Part shown: one piece after another, positions 35,054-43,339 of the stretch
Layout of the letters: the number at the start of each line of letters is the position of its first letter
Numbering within the stretch: the first letter of the stretch is position 1
NCBI RefSeq assembly: GCF_000621505.1
Contig: NZ_KK211290.1
Location: 115,501-179,500 of the forward strand
Direction of reading: 5' to 3'
Origin: Ruminiclostridium cellobioparum DSM 1351 = ATCC 15832
GTDB lineage: Bacteria; Bacillota; Clostridia; Acetivibrionales; DSM-1351
DNA: 64,000 nucleotides
Notes under the pieces: generated by a model
Told to the model about the DNA's origin: nothing
Database searches by the model: none
Seen by the model: the letters and a program-made list of their open reading frames with translations, nothing else
Translations under genes and position numbers: made by a program

Positions 35054-35356
35054 TCAACAGTCAATTGCATTCAAATATAATACCCTCTGTTGACAATGTA
35101 TAACACGCCTCACGCCGGCTATTTTGCCACTTTTCTTTGTCATTGACTTTGAGAATACTACCCATTCAACGTAAAATATAACACCTTTTTGTTGTCCTTG
35201 TAAAGACTCAGTAAGAAAATTCGCTCCGCACAATTTTAACTTCTTTCCATATGGAGAGCTAATTTTCTTTTCGCCAGGGGGGACCACTCCCCCTTCGACG
35301 GAGCTAAAGCTCCTGAGCGCCCCCTCTGCTTCGGAAAGGGAATTCTCCTTTTGCAT
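35054..35356 (-). repeat. intergenic sequence with a 100-codon open frame, probably a repeat
   Basis: The only open frame in the 34949-35365 gap. It has no convincing ribosome-binding site, an unusual composition, and contains short palindromes such as GGAGCTAAAGCTCC (near 35300). The predicted peptide lacks recognisable domains. I think it is a dispersed noncoding element rather than a gene, but a search within the genome is needed to be sure. Confidence 0.35.
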
Positions 35357-35365
35357 CCCGAAAGT

Positions 35366-36268
35366 CTACCTCTTCCAGATAACCGACGAATCTATACTCG
35401 CGAGATCTTTAAAACATGTACGAGCCATCACTCCGGCAAGCTCTCTGGTCATACCGTTTATTTTTTGCTCCACACCCTCCGCTCCGCTTTCTGCCAGCAG
35501 AGGCATCAGGGCACGACCCACCGATACGGCATCGGCTCCCAGCGCCAGGGCCTTGAATACGTCCATACCGCTTGAAACGCCGCAGTCCGCAAAAACCGGT
35601 ATACTTTTGTTTATTACTTTTACGATTTTTGGCAAAATCATAAGCGGCGGCACCGCAAAGTCCATTATTCCATGGTGATGGGAGACAACTATTCCCCTTA
35701 CGCCCGCTTCGGCACATTTATATGCATCCTGCTCGCTAAGTACTCCTTTTATAATAAAAGGCAATTTGGTTGCCTTGACAAAACTTTTGATTTCGTCAAA
35801 TGTTTTTCCCGTCATGGGAAGTCCCAGGACATTATCGTACTGACCGCTGTTGTTGAAGGAGTGGTCTATATCCATACCAAGTGCAAAAACTCTGCACTTT
35901 TCGGCATGTTCTATTTTCTTAAAAATTACGTCGTTATCAGCATGAGGTTTGATTATTTTAATTGTTTTTGCTCCCGTAGCCGTTATGGCTTCAAGCTCAG
36001 CCTCTTCACCCATACCTGTCCACATAACCGCTCCGGCCTTAAAGGCTCCTCTGGCCATTTCGGCCATGCCGTTGGGGCGGGTTCCGTTAAGGTGGGATAA
36101 TGCGGCTGTCATAACCGGGGTTGAAAAGGTTTCTCCGTAAAGCTCAAGTTTGGTAGACGGTATAACAGAATCAATATGCCTCACTTCAACCAAAAGTGAA
36201 TCAAAGTATTCACGGGTTATTTGATTTGAATCTCCGGCCCTGTATTTTTGCCCGGTATTTTGTTCCAT
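35366..36268 (-). CDS. FMN-dependent alpha-hydroxy-acid oxidizing protein
   Basis: A 300-residue TIM-barrel flavoprotein of the lactate oxidase/glycolate oxidase/FMN-dependent dehydrogenase family. FMN-phosphate binding is in the VFADCGVSSGMDVFKALALGADAVSVGR region. The catalytic His region reads VVSHHHGIMDF instead of the usual SNHGGRQ, so substrate specificity likely differs. Shorter than classic lactate oxidases (about 360). Substrate not known; it stands alone. Confidence 0.83.
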   Translation of the reverse strand: MEQNTGQKYRAGDSNQITREYFDSLLVEVRHIDSVIPSTKLELYGETFSTPVMTAALSHLNGTRPNGMAEMARGAFKAGAVMWTGMGEEAELEAITATGAKTIKIIKPHADNDVIFKKIEHAEKCRVFALGMDIDHSFNNSGQYDNVLGLPMTGKTFDEIKSFVKATKLPFIIKGVLSEQDAYKCAEAGVRGIVVSHHHGIMDFAVPPLMILPKIVKVINKSIPVFADCGVSSGMDVFKALALGADAVSVGRALMPLLAESGAEGVEQKINGMTRELAGVMARTCFKDLASIDSSVIWKR

Positions 36269-36318
36269 TAAATTCCCCTCCCGATATGGATTATTCCAGC
36301 AGTCTGTACTATCTAAAG

Positions 36319-36372
36319 CGTATATTGTCCGGGAAAAAACTTAACCACCGGCAATGTATGAATTTAGATGTT
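36319..36372 (+). repeat. 55-bp dispersed repeat, copy 2
   Basis: Plus-strand CGTATATTGTCCGG, TTAACC, ATGTAT and AATTTAGATGTT occur in the same order as in copy 1 (1041-1095, minus strand). It lies in the 418-base gap between two divergent genes, about 315 bases upstream of the ceramidase-like gene. The rest of this gap shows a possible hairpin GGGCGGTAA/TTACCGCCC (about 36586-36628). Confidence 0.6.
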
Positions 36373-36686
36373 ACAGGCTGCTGTTTGTAGTGTACTCCAT
36401 TACAGGCCCTTTGTCCATTATATTCAAAAACAGTCCGGGCCGCAGCCTGCAAAACCATGCGTCTTAAACTTGACACCATGCCACTGTTGTCCCATAATGG
36501 AATAAGCAGGTAATTTTACAATACTGAGGAGTTTGGCAATATGACACAACCGCTTTGCATTGTATTTGCTCCATGCATTGTCCGATAAGGGCGGTAATTG
36601 CATGGAGCGGTATATATTTTACCGCCCGGTTCGGACTTTGCTTTCTTATTTTTTAATAAAAATAAACCATATTAAGGAGCAGAGTT

Positions 36687-37916
36687 ATGAATAATAGAGT
36701 TTTACTAGGATTTGCAGCGGTAGATATAACACCCTCATATAATGTTCAGACCGTAGGCTTTGGCCGTCAGGACAATTTATCCAGAGGAGTGCTGCACAGG
36801 CTGTCGGCACAGGTTACCATATGGCATTCCGGCAAAGAGGTGTGCTGCCTTGCTGCAATTGATCACATAGGCTTTATGTGCGAAGATGCAAATATATTAC
36901 GTGACAGGATAGCAAACAGGCTTAATGTAACACGTGAAAAGGTTATGCTCTGTTTCAGCCATACCCACAGCGCGCCTAATATCAGTCTTGAGCAGGAGTA
37001 CTTTCAATTTTTATGCGAACAGGTACTTTCTGCCGTAAACGAAGCTGAAAAAACACTCGCGCCTGTTAAAGCCGCCTGGGGCGTGACTGAAGCTGATATC
37101 GGAATAAACAGGAGAAACGCTGCGGGTGTTTTGGACAGACGTATAAATATCCTCAAAATTGCAGATGCCGATACAGGACATTTACGGCTGCTCATCTTAA
37201 GGTTAACAGCTCATGGCAATGTCCTCCGTGAGGATAACTACATGATATCCTCGGATTTTGTGGGGGTAACCAGAAAGCTGCTTGAAGAGCGGTACGGCTG
37301 TGGGGTTATGATAACCCAAGGCGCCAGCGGTAATGTCAAGCCAAAATTCGAAGGTTCTGTTGAAGCGCTGGACAAAATGGCATCTGCCATAATGGAGGCT
37401 GTCACTCCATGCGCCCATAAGCTTCAGCCTGATGAAATCCGTAAGCTGACCATGTTTTCGCAGTCAGAACCCTTTTATGCCGATGTTCCAACCCCTGAGC
37501 GGGCCGAAGCAATCTCGGCAGAAGCCATGGAGCTGCATTGCATAGACGGCACCCAATGGCTTGAGGAAGTTGCCCGCCTGCATGGAGAGAACATAATGCG
37601 CCAGAGTGCAGAGATGGAGCTTCAGTATTTTATTCTGAATAACGGGTGTCTATGCGGAGTTCCAAGTGAAATCATGTGTGAACTGGCAGTGGATGCGGCC
37701 AGGACCTGCCATAACGAGCTTGTCTGCTTCGGAGGATATACAAACGGCTGCAACGGATATCTTCCTTCTGCCGGGGAGTATGACAGGGGCGGATATGAAG
37801 TTCTGCACTCATACCTGATATATTATATTTATTACGGCAGGGTCATGCCCTTAAACCGGGATACGGCCGACAAATTGGTGAAGCTGGTGACTGAACGGCT
37901 GAAGGCAGCCGATTAA
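36687..37916 (+). CDS. neutral/alkaline ceramidase-like protein
   Basis: A 409-residue protein that matches the N-terminal catalytic domain of the neutral/alkaline non-lysosomal ceramidase family: GFAAVDITP at the start and the zinc-ligand motif CFSHTHSAPN near residue 92-101. It lacks a signal peptide and is shorter than true ceramidases (about 650+), as are many bacterial homologues found next to sugar genes. An amide- or amino-sugar substrate is therefore possible. AAGGAG seven bases before ATG supports the start. Confidence 0.82.
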   Translation: MNNRVLLGFAAVDITPSYNVQTVGFGRQDNLSRGVLHRLSAQVTIWHSGKEVCCLAAIDHIGFMCEDANILRDRIANRLNVTREKVMLCFSHTHSAPNISLEQEYFQFLCEQVLSAVNEAEKTLAPVKAAWGVTEADIGINRRNAAGVLDRRINILKIADADTGHLRLLILRLTAHGNVLREDNYMISSDFVGVTRKLLEERYGCGVMITQGASGNVKPKFEGSVEALDKMASAIMEAVTPCAHKLQPDEIRKLTMFSQSEPFYADVPTPERAEAISAEAMELHCIDGTQWLEEVARLHGENIMRQSAEMELQYFILNNGCLCGVPSEIMCELAVDAARTCHNELVCFGGYTNGCNGYLPSAGEYDRGGYEVLHSYLIYYIYYGRVMPLNRDTADKLVKLVTERLKAAD

Positions 37917-37940
37917 AATCCATCTGATGTAAATATACCT

Positions 37941-37966
37941 TATATGAACATATATATGTTCATATA
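37941..37966. repeat. 26-bp perfect palindrome
   Basis: The left half TATATGAACATAT is followed by its exact reverse complement, just after the ceramidase-like gene. It is AT-rich, without a T run. Either a protein-binding site or part of the termination region. Confidence 0.6.
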
Positions 37967-38005
37967 GGTTTAAGTTTGTAAAATTCATTTATACACAGAT
38001 AGGTT

Positions 38006-38048
38006 AAAGGCATGAGGACCGGAGCAACCTGTCTTCATGCCTTTATTT
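38006..38048 (+). terminator. terminator after the ceramidase-like gene
   Basis: AAAGGCATGA-G-GAC pairs with GTC-T-TCATGCCTTT (38031-38044), then TATTTAT. It closes the ceramidase-like gene. Confidence 0.75.
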
Positions 38049-38166
38049 ATGTTAAGGAAATTATGTGTTAATCAATGAATACAAACCAGTGGTATAAGGC
38101 GTTGTGAAGCAGCTTTGTTCACACAGAACCCTGTGTTAAACGTTTATAAGGAGTGGATGTGCACAT

Positions 38167-38703
38167 ATGAATCATATTTATCTGGAAACTGAAAGATTTT
38201 ACCTCAGACAATGGAAAACTGATGATGCGGAGGAACTGTATAAAATCATGTCGGACAGCCGGGTGCATACTTTCACGGGAGATTCTCCATGGACTTTGGA
38301 AGGAACAAAGGGTTACATAGGCTATATCCTGGAAAAGGATTTCAAAACGCTTGAGTCCTTCCATGCAGCCTGTGTGATCAAGGCAACCAATTCCATAATC
38401 GGATTGGCAGGATTAAACCCTTACCTGCCTAAACAACCTGAAATAGAGTGGCAGTTTGGCGTACCGTTTTGGGGAAAGGGCTATGCCACAGAAATCGGTA
38501 AAGCTATTATTGAATCAGCATTTGTATCAACAAATATAGAAGCAATATACGGTATGGTCAATCCTGAAAACAAAGCTTCAATGAGGGTTATGGAAAAGCT
38601 GGGAATGGCCAGTCTGGGGCTGCGTGATTTCAGAGGCGAACAGGATATGTTCTATATAATTGAACGAAACAGATTGCAACCGTTAAGTACAGCTGTAATA
38701 TAA
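38167..38703 (+). CDS. GNAT acetyltransferase, RimJ/RimL type
   Basis: A 178-residue N-acetyltransferase. It starts LETERFYLRQWKTDDAEELY and has the acetyl-CoA loop PFWGKGYATEIGKA and motif NPENKASMRVMEKLGM, all standard for the RimJ/RimL group. Its substrate may be a protein N-terminus or a small molecule. The AAGGAG site is 13 bases from ATG, longer than usual. Its 3' end overlaps by 21 bases the 3' end of the convergent truncated gene at 38683-39507. Confidence 0.9.
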   Translation: MNHIYLETERFYLRQWKTDDAEELYKIMSDSRVHTFTGDSPWTLEGTKGYIGYILEKDFKTLESFHAACVIKATNSIIGLAGLNPYLPKQPEIEWQFGVPFWGKGYATEIGKAIIESAFVSTNIEAIYGMVNPENKASMRVMEKLGMASLGLRDFRGEQDMFYIIERNRLQPLSTAVI

Positions 38704-39507
38704 AGGTCTGAACAATTGCATGTATATGCTGGCATCCAATTTACTTTTATCCGTATCCATACCTTTATCTTTAACAAATCTCTGATCCTCAGGCTCTTGA
38801 TTTACCGAATCTGAGTAAATAGGCACGTATTGCAGCAATTTTGCAGACTCTCCCGGCTGCTGCATTACAGTAAACCACTCCTTGCCTGCTTCCTCCCGGT
38901 TTATAAAACAGTCCTTTACCTGAAACCATTCCCCGGCTTTCCATGGCATATCCGGCATATCTGTATTGTTGACTATAAAATCAATTTTCTGCCGTCCGGT
39001 TTGTTTCCCCGTTTCAAGCATCTCACTTTTCTTCCTGAAGTCGGATAAAATAGCATATTCCACCTGATTTCCATGCAGTGGAGCCGTTTTGAAATAGTAG
39101 GTCCGCCCTTTTAAAATTTTCTCTCCCGACTTTGTCACAACTCTATAAAAGTATTTTGTACCCGGTGTAAGGTCATTTAATACAGCTATTTCCTGAAATA
39201 CATCAAGGGATGGATTTTTCCCCGGTTCCTCATTATATCCTGCCAAAGTTGCCGATTTTCTCAATCCGTTAATCTTGAATTCTCTGGCCGGTACTTTTTT
39301 CCCCAGGCTTTCAGCCTGTCCGTATTCAACATAAGACTCCCTGGCAGTCTCCCCTGTCAGCCAACAGATATTCATTTCACTTTTGGGATGCAGACTTAAT
39401 AAATACGGTTGTGTGTATATCATTTGTCTGGTTTCTTCAGAAAAAACCTCATATGAAAATATACCAAAAATTATGAGGATTCCAGTCAGTAAAATAAGTT
39501 TCTTCAT
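38683..39507 (-). CDS. exported purple-acid-phosphatase N-domain protein lacking the catalytic domain
   Basis: A 274-residue protein with an N-terminal signal/anchor segment (about 1-22). The fibronectin-like domain of purple acid phosphatases follows (YLLSLHPKSEMNICWLT and LNDLTPGTKYFYRVV). The normal continuation is a metallophosphatase domain that begins with a G-D-x-R motif; here the site reads AILSDFRKK and only about 120 residues follow, without the metal-binding His residues. It is therefore probably a truncated or degenerate phosphatase. The end runs into the convergent acetyltransferase gene. Confidence 0.65.
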   Translation of the reverse strand: MKKLILLTGILIIFGIFSYEVFSEETRQMIYTQPYLLSLHPKSEMNICWLTGETARESYVEYGQAESLGKKVPAREFKINGLRKSATLAGYNEEPGKNPSLDVFQEIAVLNDLTPGTKYFYRVVTKSGEKILKGRTYYFKTAPLHGNQVEYAILSDFRKKSEMLETGKQTGRQKIDFIVNNTDMPDMPWKAGEWFQVKDCFINREEAGKEWFTVMQQPGESAKLLQYVPIYSDSVNQEPEDQRFVKDKGMDTDKSKLDASIYMQLFRPLYYSCT

Positions 39508-39775
39508 ACGGTAACCCTCCTAAAGCCAAGAATTACTATAACAACCTTATCATATAACTTTATTGTAAATTGCATTTTAACCGGCAGTAAATTTGTTATT
39601 AAATTATAATTTGTAAAAATGATAACTGCTGCTGCTCTGGAAAAAGTAGACAGAGATCATCCGGGCTTGTACTGATGCTGCCGAATATGATGAATTTAAT
39701 ATATGTTACATCTTTCAGGCATATGGTAAAATATAGCTGACTATTAAAATTTTATAAAAATATTACGGAGAATAT

Positions 39776-40438
39776 ATGGCTGTTGAGTTAACGAGAGAAG
39801 AATTTGCAATAGCGGAAGGTTTTTTTAATAAAACTATGTTTCAAATACCTGCATTGGCAGTCATAAATTCAAGCTTTCCCGGCAAAGTATTTGTGGATAA
39901 TAAGGAAAATCCCCGAACTGCACTTGTCTGGGCCTTATCAAGATGGTCATACCTATCGTGTAGGGAATTCCTGCCAAAACATATTAGTTTTATTATGGAA
40001 GTTTTAAATACTATGATTTTTCCTATACTTGAAGAAGTCGGTGAAAGTGACTTTGAAGTCTATTGTGATAATAATGCCATTCGGGATAGTGTATTGAATG
40101 AAGCATTAAAGGACTTCAAGGTGAATAACCATCATGAAAATACATTTATCTTGAATAGAGAACGATTTGAAAAATTGGATTTTGAACAGAAACTCACAAG
40201 TGATATGGAAATTTGCGAATGCATTCTGCCTATAGTTCCTGAAGTGTACCATAAGTATTACCCATACGAAAAGTTTGGCAGGAAGGTCTTTGGTATGGCA
40301 ATAAGGAAAAACGGAGAACTCATTTCTCAATGCATGAACAATGGATTTGCTCATGGAAACAGGTATTTTATTGATCTGGATACTTTTAGCAACAGTGAGA
40401 GAAACAAAGGCTACGGGACGCTTATTTTATATCCATAA
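39776..40438 (+). CDS. GNAT acetyltransferase, C-terminally truncated
   Basis: A 220-residue protein whose C-terminal part resembles a GNAT fold (KVFGMAIRKNGELIS, then FIDLDTFSNSERNKGYGTL). The R/Q-x-x-G-x-G acetyl-CoA loop is reached only seven residues before the stop, so the last helices and strands of the fold are missing. It is likely a remnant or inactive. ACGGAG upstream supports the start. Confidence 0.6.
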   Translation: MAVELTREEFAIAEGFFNKTMFQIPALAVINSSFPGKVFVDNKENPRTALVWALSRWSYLSCREFLPKHISFIMEVLNTMIFPILEEVGESDFEVYCDNNAIRDSVLNEALKDFKVNNHHENTFILNRERFEKLDFEQKLTSDMEICECILPIVPEVYHKYYPYEKFGRKVFGMAIRKNGELISQCMNNGFAHGNRYFIDLDTFSNSERNKGYGTLILYP

Positions 40439-40517
40439 TATTTTATGTTACGACTTTTGAGTCATTGAGTTTTTTACCATTAACAATTAACTTTCTAATT
40501 AGAGACGAGGTGAAAAA

Positions 40518-40865
40518 GTGAGTGACATTGCAAAAATTGTAGGTGACAGAATAAGGATTCTGAGAAATGAAAAGGGATTAACTCTGGAAGAATTAGGAGA
40601 TAGGGCAGGTATTAATGCAACCCATTTGGGAAGGTTGGAGAGAGGCGAAAAAAGTGCCACAGTTGACAGCTTGGAAAAAATTGTGAATGCTTTGGAAATC
40701 TCTTTTGAGCATTTATTTAAATATATACAGCCATCTACAGAAAATACCGATAATACTGCTCTTTCCATTCTCATAAATAAACTTTCCACATTGAGTGTAC
40801 ATGACCAAAAGCTGTTATTGCCTCTGATTGATGACTTATTTAAACTGATGAAACATAAGACCTGA
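40518..40865 (+). CDS. XRE-family HTH regulator (copy 1)
   Basis: A 115-residue SinR/XRE-type repressor. The HTH reads LTLEELGDRAGINATHLGRLERGEK (about residues 20-44). The rest is a short helical dimerisation domain. GTG start after GAGGTG. It is closely similar over its whole length to the copy at 42116-42478, so the two arose by duplication. Confidence 0.88.
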   Translation: MSDIAKIVGDRIRILRNEKGLTLEELGDRAGINATHLGRLERGEKSATVDSLEKIVNALEISFEHLFKYIQPSTENTDNTALSILINKLSTLSVHDQKLLLPLIDDLFKLMKHKT

Positions 40866-40966
40866 TCATACCACAAAGTATAAAGAATTCTGGATGAAGA
40901 TCATTGTTGCAGAATAGTTTTAAAGTGCGAATTAGAAATTATTCATATAACAGCGAGGTGCGTGAG

Positions 40967-41314
40967 ATGAAAAATAGTTTTTCTGAGGTTAAGCTATTCC
41001 AAGTGAACCCTGATAAACTGATCGAATTTGAAACATTGATAACAACGATAGCTGACGAACAAAAACAGCAAATGGGTTGTATTGATATCAAATATGTCAA
41101 GCGTTTTTTTACCATTGACGGTGTCCGGAGTGAAGAACCCCCTCGGGAGTTAACCAAAATTGTTAAATGTGTTAAGTATTTTTCTTATTGGGAATTCGAC
41201 AATAAGGAGAATTACGGCAAAGCGACAGAATGGTTTTTCAAAAATCACCTCAAGGATATTCAAAAGCTGCTGATTATGCCTTTTGATATTAACTGCGGAA
41301 ACTCGATATACTAA
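40967..41314 (+). CDS. hypothetical protein, possible dimeric alpha-beta barrel
   Basis: A 115-residue cytosolic protein. The ATG at 40967 has GAGGTG nine bases upstream; the longer frame to 40904 lacks support. The opening VKLFQVNPDKLIEFETLI and the WEFDNKENYGKATEWFFKNH segment have the feel of antibiotic-monooxygenase-like ferredoxin folds. Catalytic function not assigned. A broken gene follows directly. Confidence 0.6.
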   Translation: MKNSFSEVKLFQVNPDKLIEFETLITTIADEQKQQMGCIDIKYVKRFFTIDGVRSEEPPRELTKIVKCVKYFSYWEFDNKENYGKATEWFFKNHLKDIQKLLIMPFDINCGNSIY

Positions 41315-41315
41315 A

Positions 41316-41517
41316 AACAATATTCAAAAAATTATCACAAAATTTGCGGAGTCGGGTTGGAGTTCGATTGATAAGCCATCAAAAGCATGGCTTGACGAAA
41401 AAAGACAATGACGAATTACTCTCTATAATTGAGCAAACAGACAAAGAGTGTAGAAGTTGTGGTTGTGAATTTGACCCGCTTTATAAAAAAACATTAGAAT
41501 TGTTGCGAACAAAATGA
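41316..41517 (+). pseudogene. small CxxCxC protein broken by a frameshift
   Basis: The first part reads IQKIITKFAESGWSSIDKPS and AWLDEK and ends in a stop; after a shift in the run GAAAAAAG (about 41398-41405) the frame continues DNDELLSIIEQTDKE and CRSCGCEFDPLY to a stop at 41515-41517. The two halves fit together as one domain with a Cys cluster. No start codon is visible. Either a real pseudogene or a sequencing error in the A run. Confidence 0.6.
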
Positions 41518-41545
41518 GATTCTTACTTTTACTATTAAATCATTT

Positions 41546-41826
41546 CTGAATGTCTCCTTGCTATAAAACCCCAGTCTTCTAAGGCCTTTCTCCAGGTTTT
41601 ATAACTGTGTTCCAACTCTTTTTTTCACCCAAGGAAATATCCAGACATTCTCTTATAGCATTAACTCATTGAAATTATGATCCACTGTACCAGGCTTCGT
41701 TAATTGTTTTCTTAAAGGATTTACGCTATTACACAGTTCATAAAGATTTTCCTGTTTTACTTTTGACTTCCTGAGCTGTCTGTTAGAGAAGTGAGTAACT
41801 TATTGAATTCTGCTTCCGGAAAAGTT
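41546..41826 (-). pseudogene. remnant of an XRE-ImmA/IrrE-type regulator gene
   Basis: Pieces on the minus strand match the gene at 43385-43843: RRTFPEAEFN, then in another frame VKQENLYELCNSVN, then RECLDIS. Beyond that, WRKALEDWGF resembles the start of an ImmA/IrrE (DUF955) domain. Several frameshifts are present. A second, decayed copy of the same gene family. Confidence 0.65.
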
Positions 41827-41830
41827 CTTC

Positions 41831-41953
41831 TTAATTTTTTCCTTTTTTATATTGTTTCAAAAGATATACAATTCCATAAATCATCAAAAAACTGCTTAAT
41901 ATTACCACTATCCCAAGCTGTCCTTCAAAACTCATGCCCGTGAATATCAACAT
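41831..41953 (-). CDS. 40-residue single-span membrane peptide
   Basis: The sequence MLIFTGMSFEGQLG is followed by one hydrophobic helix (IVVILSSFLMIYGIVYLL) and a basic tail QYKKGKN. An AGAGGTGG site precedes the ATG. It is divergent from the XRE gene at 42116, with an inverted repeat between them. It might be a small membrane regulator or a toxin-like peptide; nothing in the sequence decides this. Confidence 0.4.
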   Translation of the reverse strand: MLIFTGMSFEGQLGIVVILSSFLMIYGIVYLLKQYKKGKN

Positions 41954-42020
41954 TTCCACCTCTTCCTTCGTGAAAATACACATAAACAGTATAAAAAAAT
42001 GTACATCAAAAGTCAAGGTT

Positions 42021-42052
42021 TATAGTCCATATTATATTATTTATGGACTATA
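42021..42052. promoter_or_regulatory. inverted-repeat operator between divergent genes
   Basis: TATAGTCCATA (42021-42031) and TATGGACTATA (42042-42052) are perfect inverted copies with a 10-base spacer, upstream of both the XRE copy 2 gene and the small peptide. A possible half-site ATGGACATA follows near 42070. It is a plausible binding site for the XRE protein. Confidence 0.55.
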
Positions 42053-42115
42053 GGCATTTGCACGTATGATAATGGACATAATATATTCTTCTAGTGGGTA
42101 GTAGGAGGTGACATA

Positions 42116-42478
42116 TTGGAGGGCAGCAACATTGGAAAAATTATAGGTGACAGAATAAGACTTTTAAGAACGGAAAAAGGATTGAGCATTGAAGAACTTG
42201 CATTTAAAGCCGGAATAGATAATTCCCACTTAGGAAAATTGGAGAGAGGGAAAAGAAATGCTTCTTTGGTTGTAATTGAAAAAATAGCTGTTGCTCTGGA
42301 AGTTAGTTTTGAAGAATTGTTCAGAGGGATATTACCACTAAATACCGATAAGGATACTACCACTTTTTCTCTTATAATAAATAAGGTTGCAACACTGGAT
42401 ATACAGGAGCAAAAAGAGGTATTAACCATTGTAAATTCACTATTCCACTTGATGAAAAAGCCTGATGCCTTTTCTTAA
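42116..42478 (+). CDS. XRE-family HTH regulator (copy 2)
   Basis: A 120-residue repressor with HTH LSIEELAFKAGIDNSHLGKLERGKR. It starts at TTG five bases after a strong GGAGGTGA. It is a close paralogue of the gene at 40518-40865; both have the IxGDRIRxLRxEKGL opening. It probably binds the palindrome at 42021-42052. Confidence 0.88.
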   Translation: MEGSNIGKIIGDRIRLLRTEKGLSIEELAFKAGIDNSHLGKLERGKRNASLVVIEKIAVALEVSFEELFRGILPLNTDKDTTTFSLIINKVATLDIQEQKEVLTIVNSLFHLMKKPDAFS

Positions 42479-42530
42479 AAGGTGTCAGGCCTGTTTTATC
42501 CGGATTAATCCCAAATTATTATTATAATTT

Positions 42531-43007
42531 TCATTCAAGATTTGTCTTTCTATAATGCTTTTCCGCTTTAATTGCAAAAGCAAGATACAATACCATGAGT
42601 ACGGGAAGAAAGAGCCAGAAACCCCCTCTCATCACCGCAAAAGGTGTTTCAAATAAGAATGCTTTCCAAAAATATACCCCAGTCCTTTCCCATAGTCCCG
42701 GCGTATAATACAATTCTCTGGGATTCAGAAATGCAGTAATATTAATAGCTTTGGTCAATATCAATGCAATAAAAATCGGGAAATAAGATATTGCGGTGGT
42801 TAGCCACATGTTTGATAATCTTTTATATCGAGCCGCTTTTGAAGGGGTATCTGAAAAAATATCAGTATCACCATTCTCATTGACTCTTTTAAAGTATTGT
42901 GTTCCCGAATATTTACTGCCTGATACATGTTCCCATCCCTGTTTTAACATCTGATTCAACCATTTTTCTTCCTTTTCAAAGTCTAAATAAAATCTGAATT
43001 TCTTCAT
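42531..43007 (-). CDS. DUF2812 membrane protein
   Basis: About 158 residues. The N-terminal part matches DUF2812 (FRFYLDFEKEEKWLNQMLKQGWEHV), followed by two hydrophobic segments. GAGGAGGG five bases before ATG at 43007 supports the start, which overlaps neither stop nor start of PadR but follows within 12 bases. DUF2812 proteins are typically encoded just after a PadR regulator, exactly as here. Confidence 0.87.
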   Translation of the reverse strand: MKKFRFYLDFEKEEKWLNQMLKQGWEHVSGSKYSGTQYFKRVNENGDTDIFSDTPSKAARYKRLSNMWLTTAISYFPIFIALILTKAINITAFLNPRELYYTPGLWERTGVYFWKAFLFETPFAVMRGGFWLFLPVLMVLYLAFAIKAEKHYRKTNLE

Positions 43008-43018
43008 TACAACCCTCC

Positions 43019-43336
43019 TCACTCCTGTCCCAAAACGTTTTTGGTAATTTCTATCATATGGTTCATTCTTTCAAAATCATGATGTAATACTTTTTTTCCT
43101 TCATCTGAAATAACATAAATCTTGCGTCGGCTGTCAACACTCTGCACAGGTTGAATGAACCTTAATTTTAACAGGTTTTCAATTGCTCCATATAAAGTTC
43201 CTGCAGCCATCCTTACCTCTCCATTGCTTAATTCTTCAACTTTCTGCATTATTAGATACCCATGCGCGGGTTGAAGCAACGCTAAAAGAATATAATATAC
43301 TGTTTCTGTAAGAGGCAAATTCTTATCTCTTTTCAC
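43019..43336 (-). CDS. PadR-family regulator
   Basis: A 105-residue winged-helix repressor: LTETVYYILLALLQPAHGYLIMQKVEE and VRMAAGTLYGAIENLLK are the PadR hallmarks. GTG start. It probably controls its own operon with the DUF2812 gene and responds to a small molecule or membrane stress. Confidence 0.9.
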   Translation of the reverse strand: MKRDKNLPLTETVYYILLALLQPAHGYLIMQKVEELSNGEVRMAAGTLYGAIENLLKLRFIQPVQSVDSRRKIYVISDEGKKVLHHDFERMNHMIEITKNVLGQE

Positions 43337-43339
43337 CTA

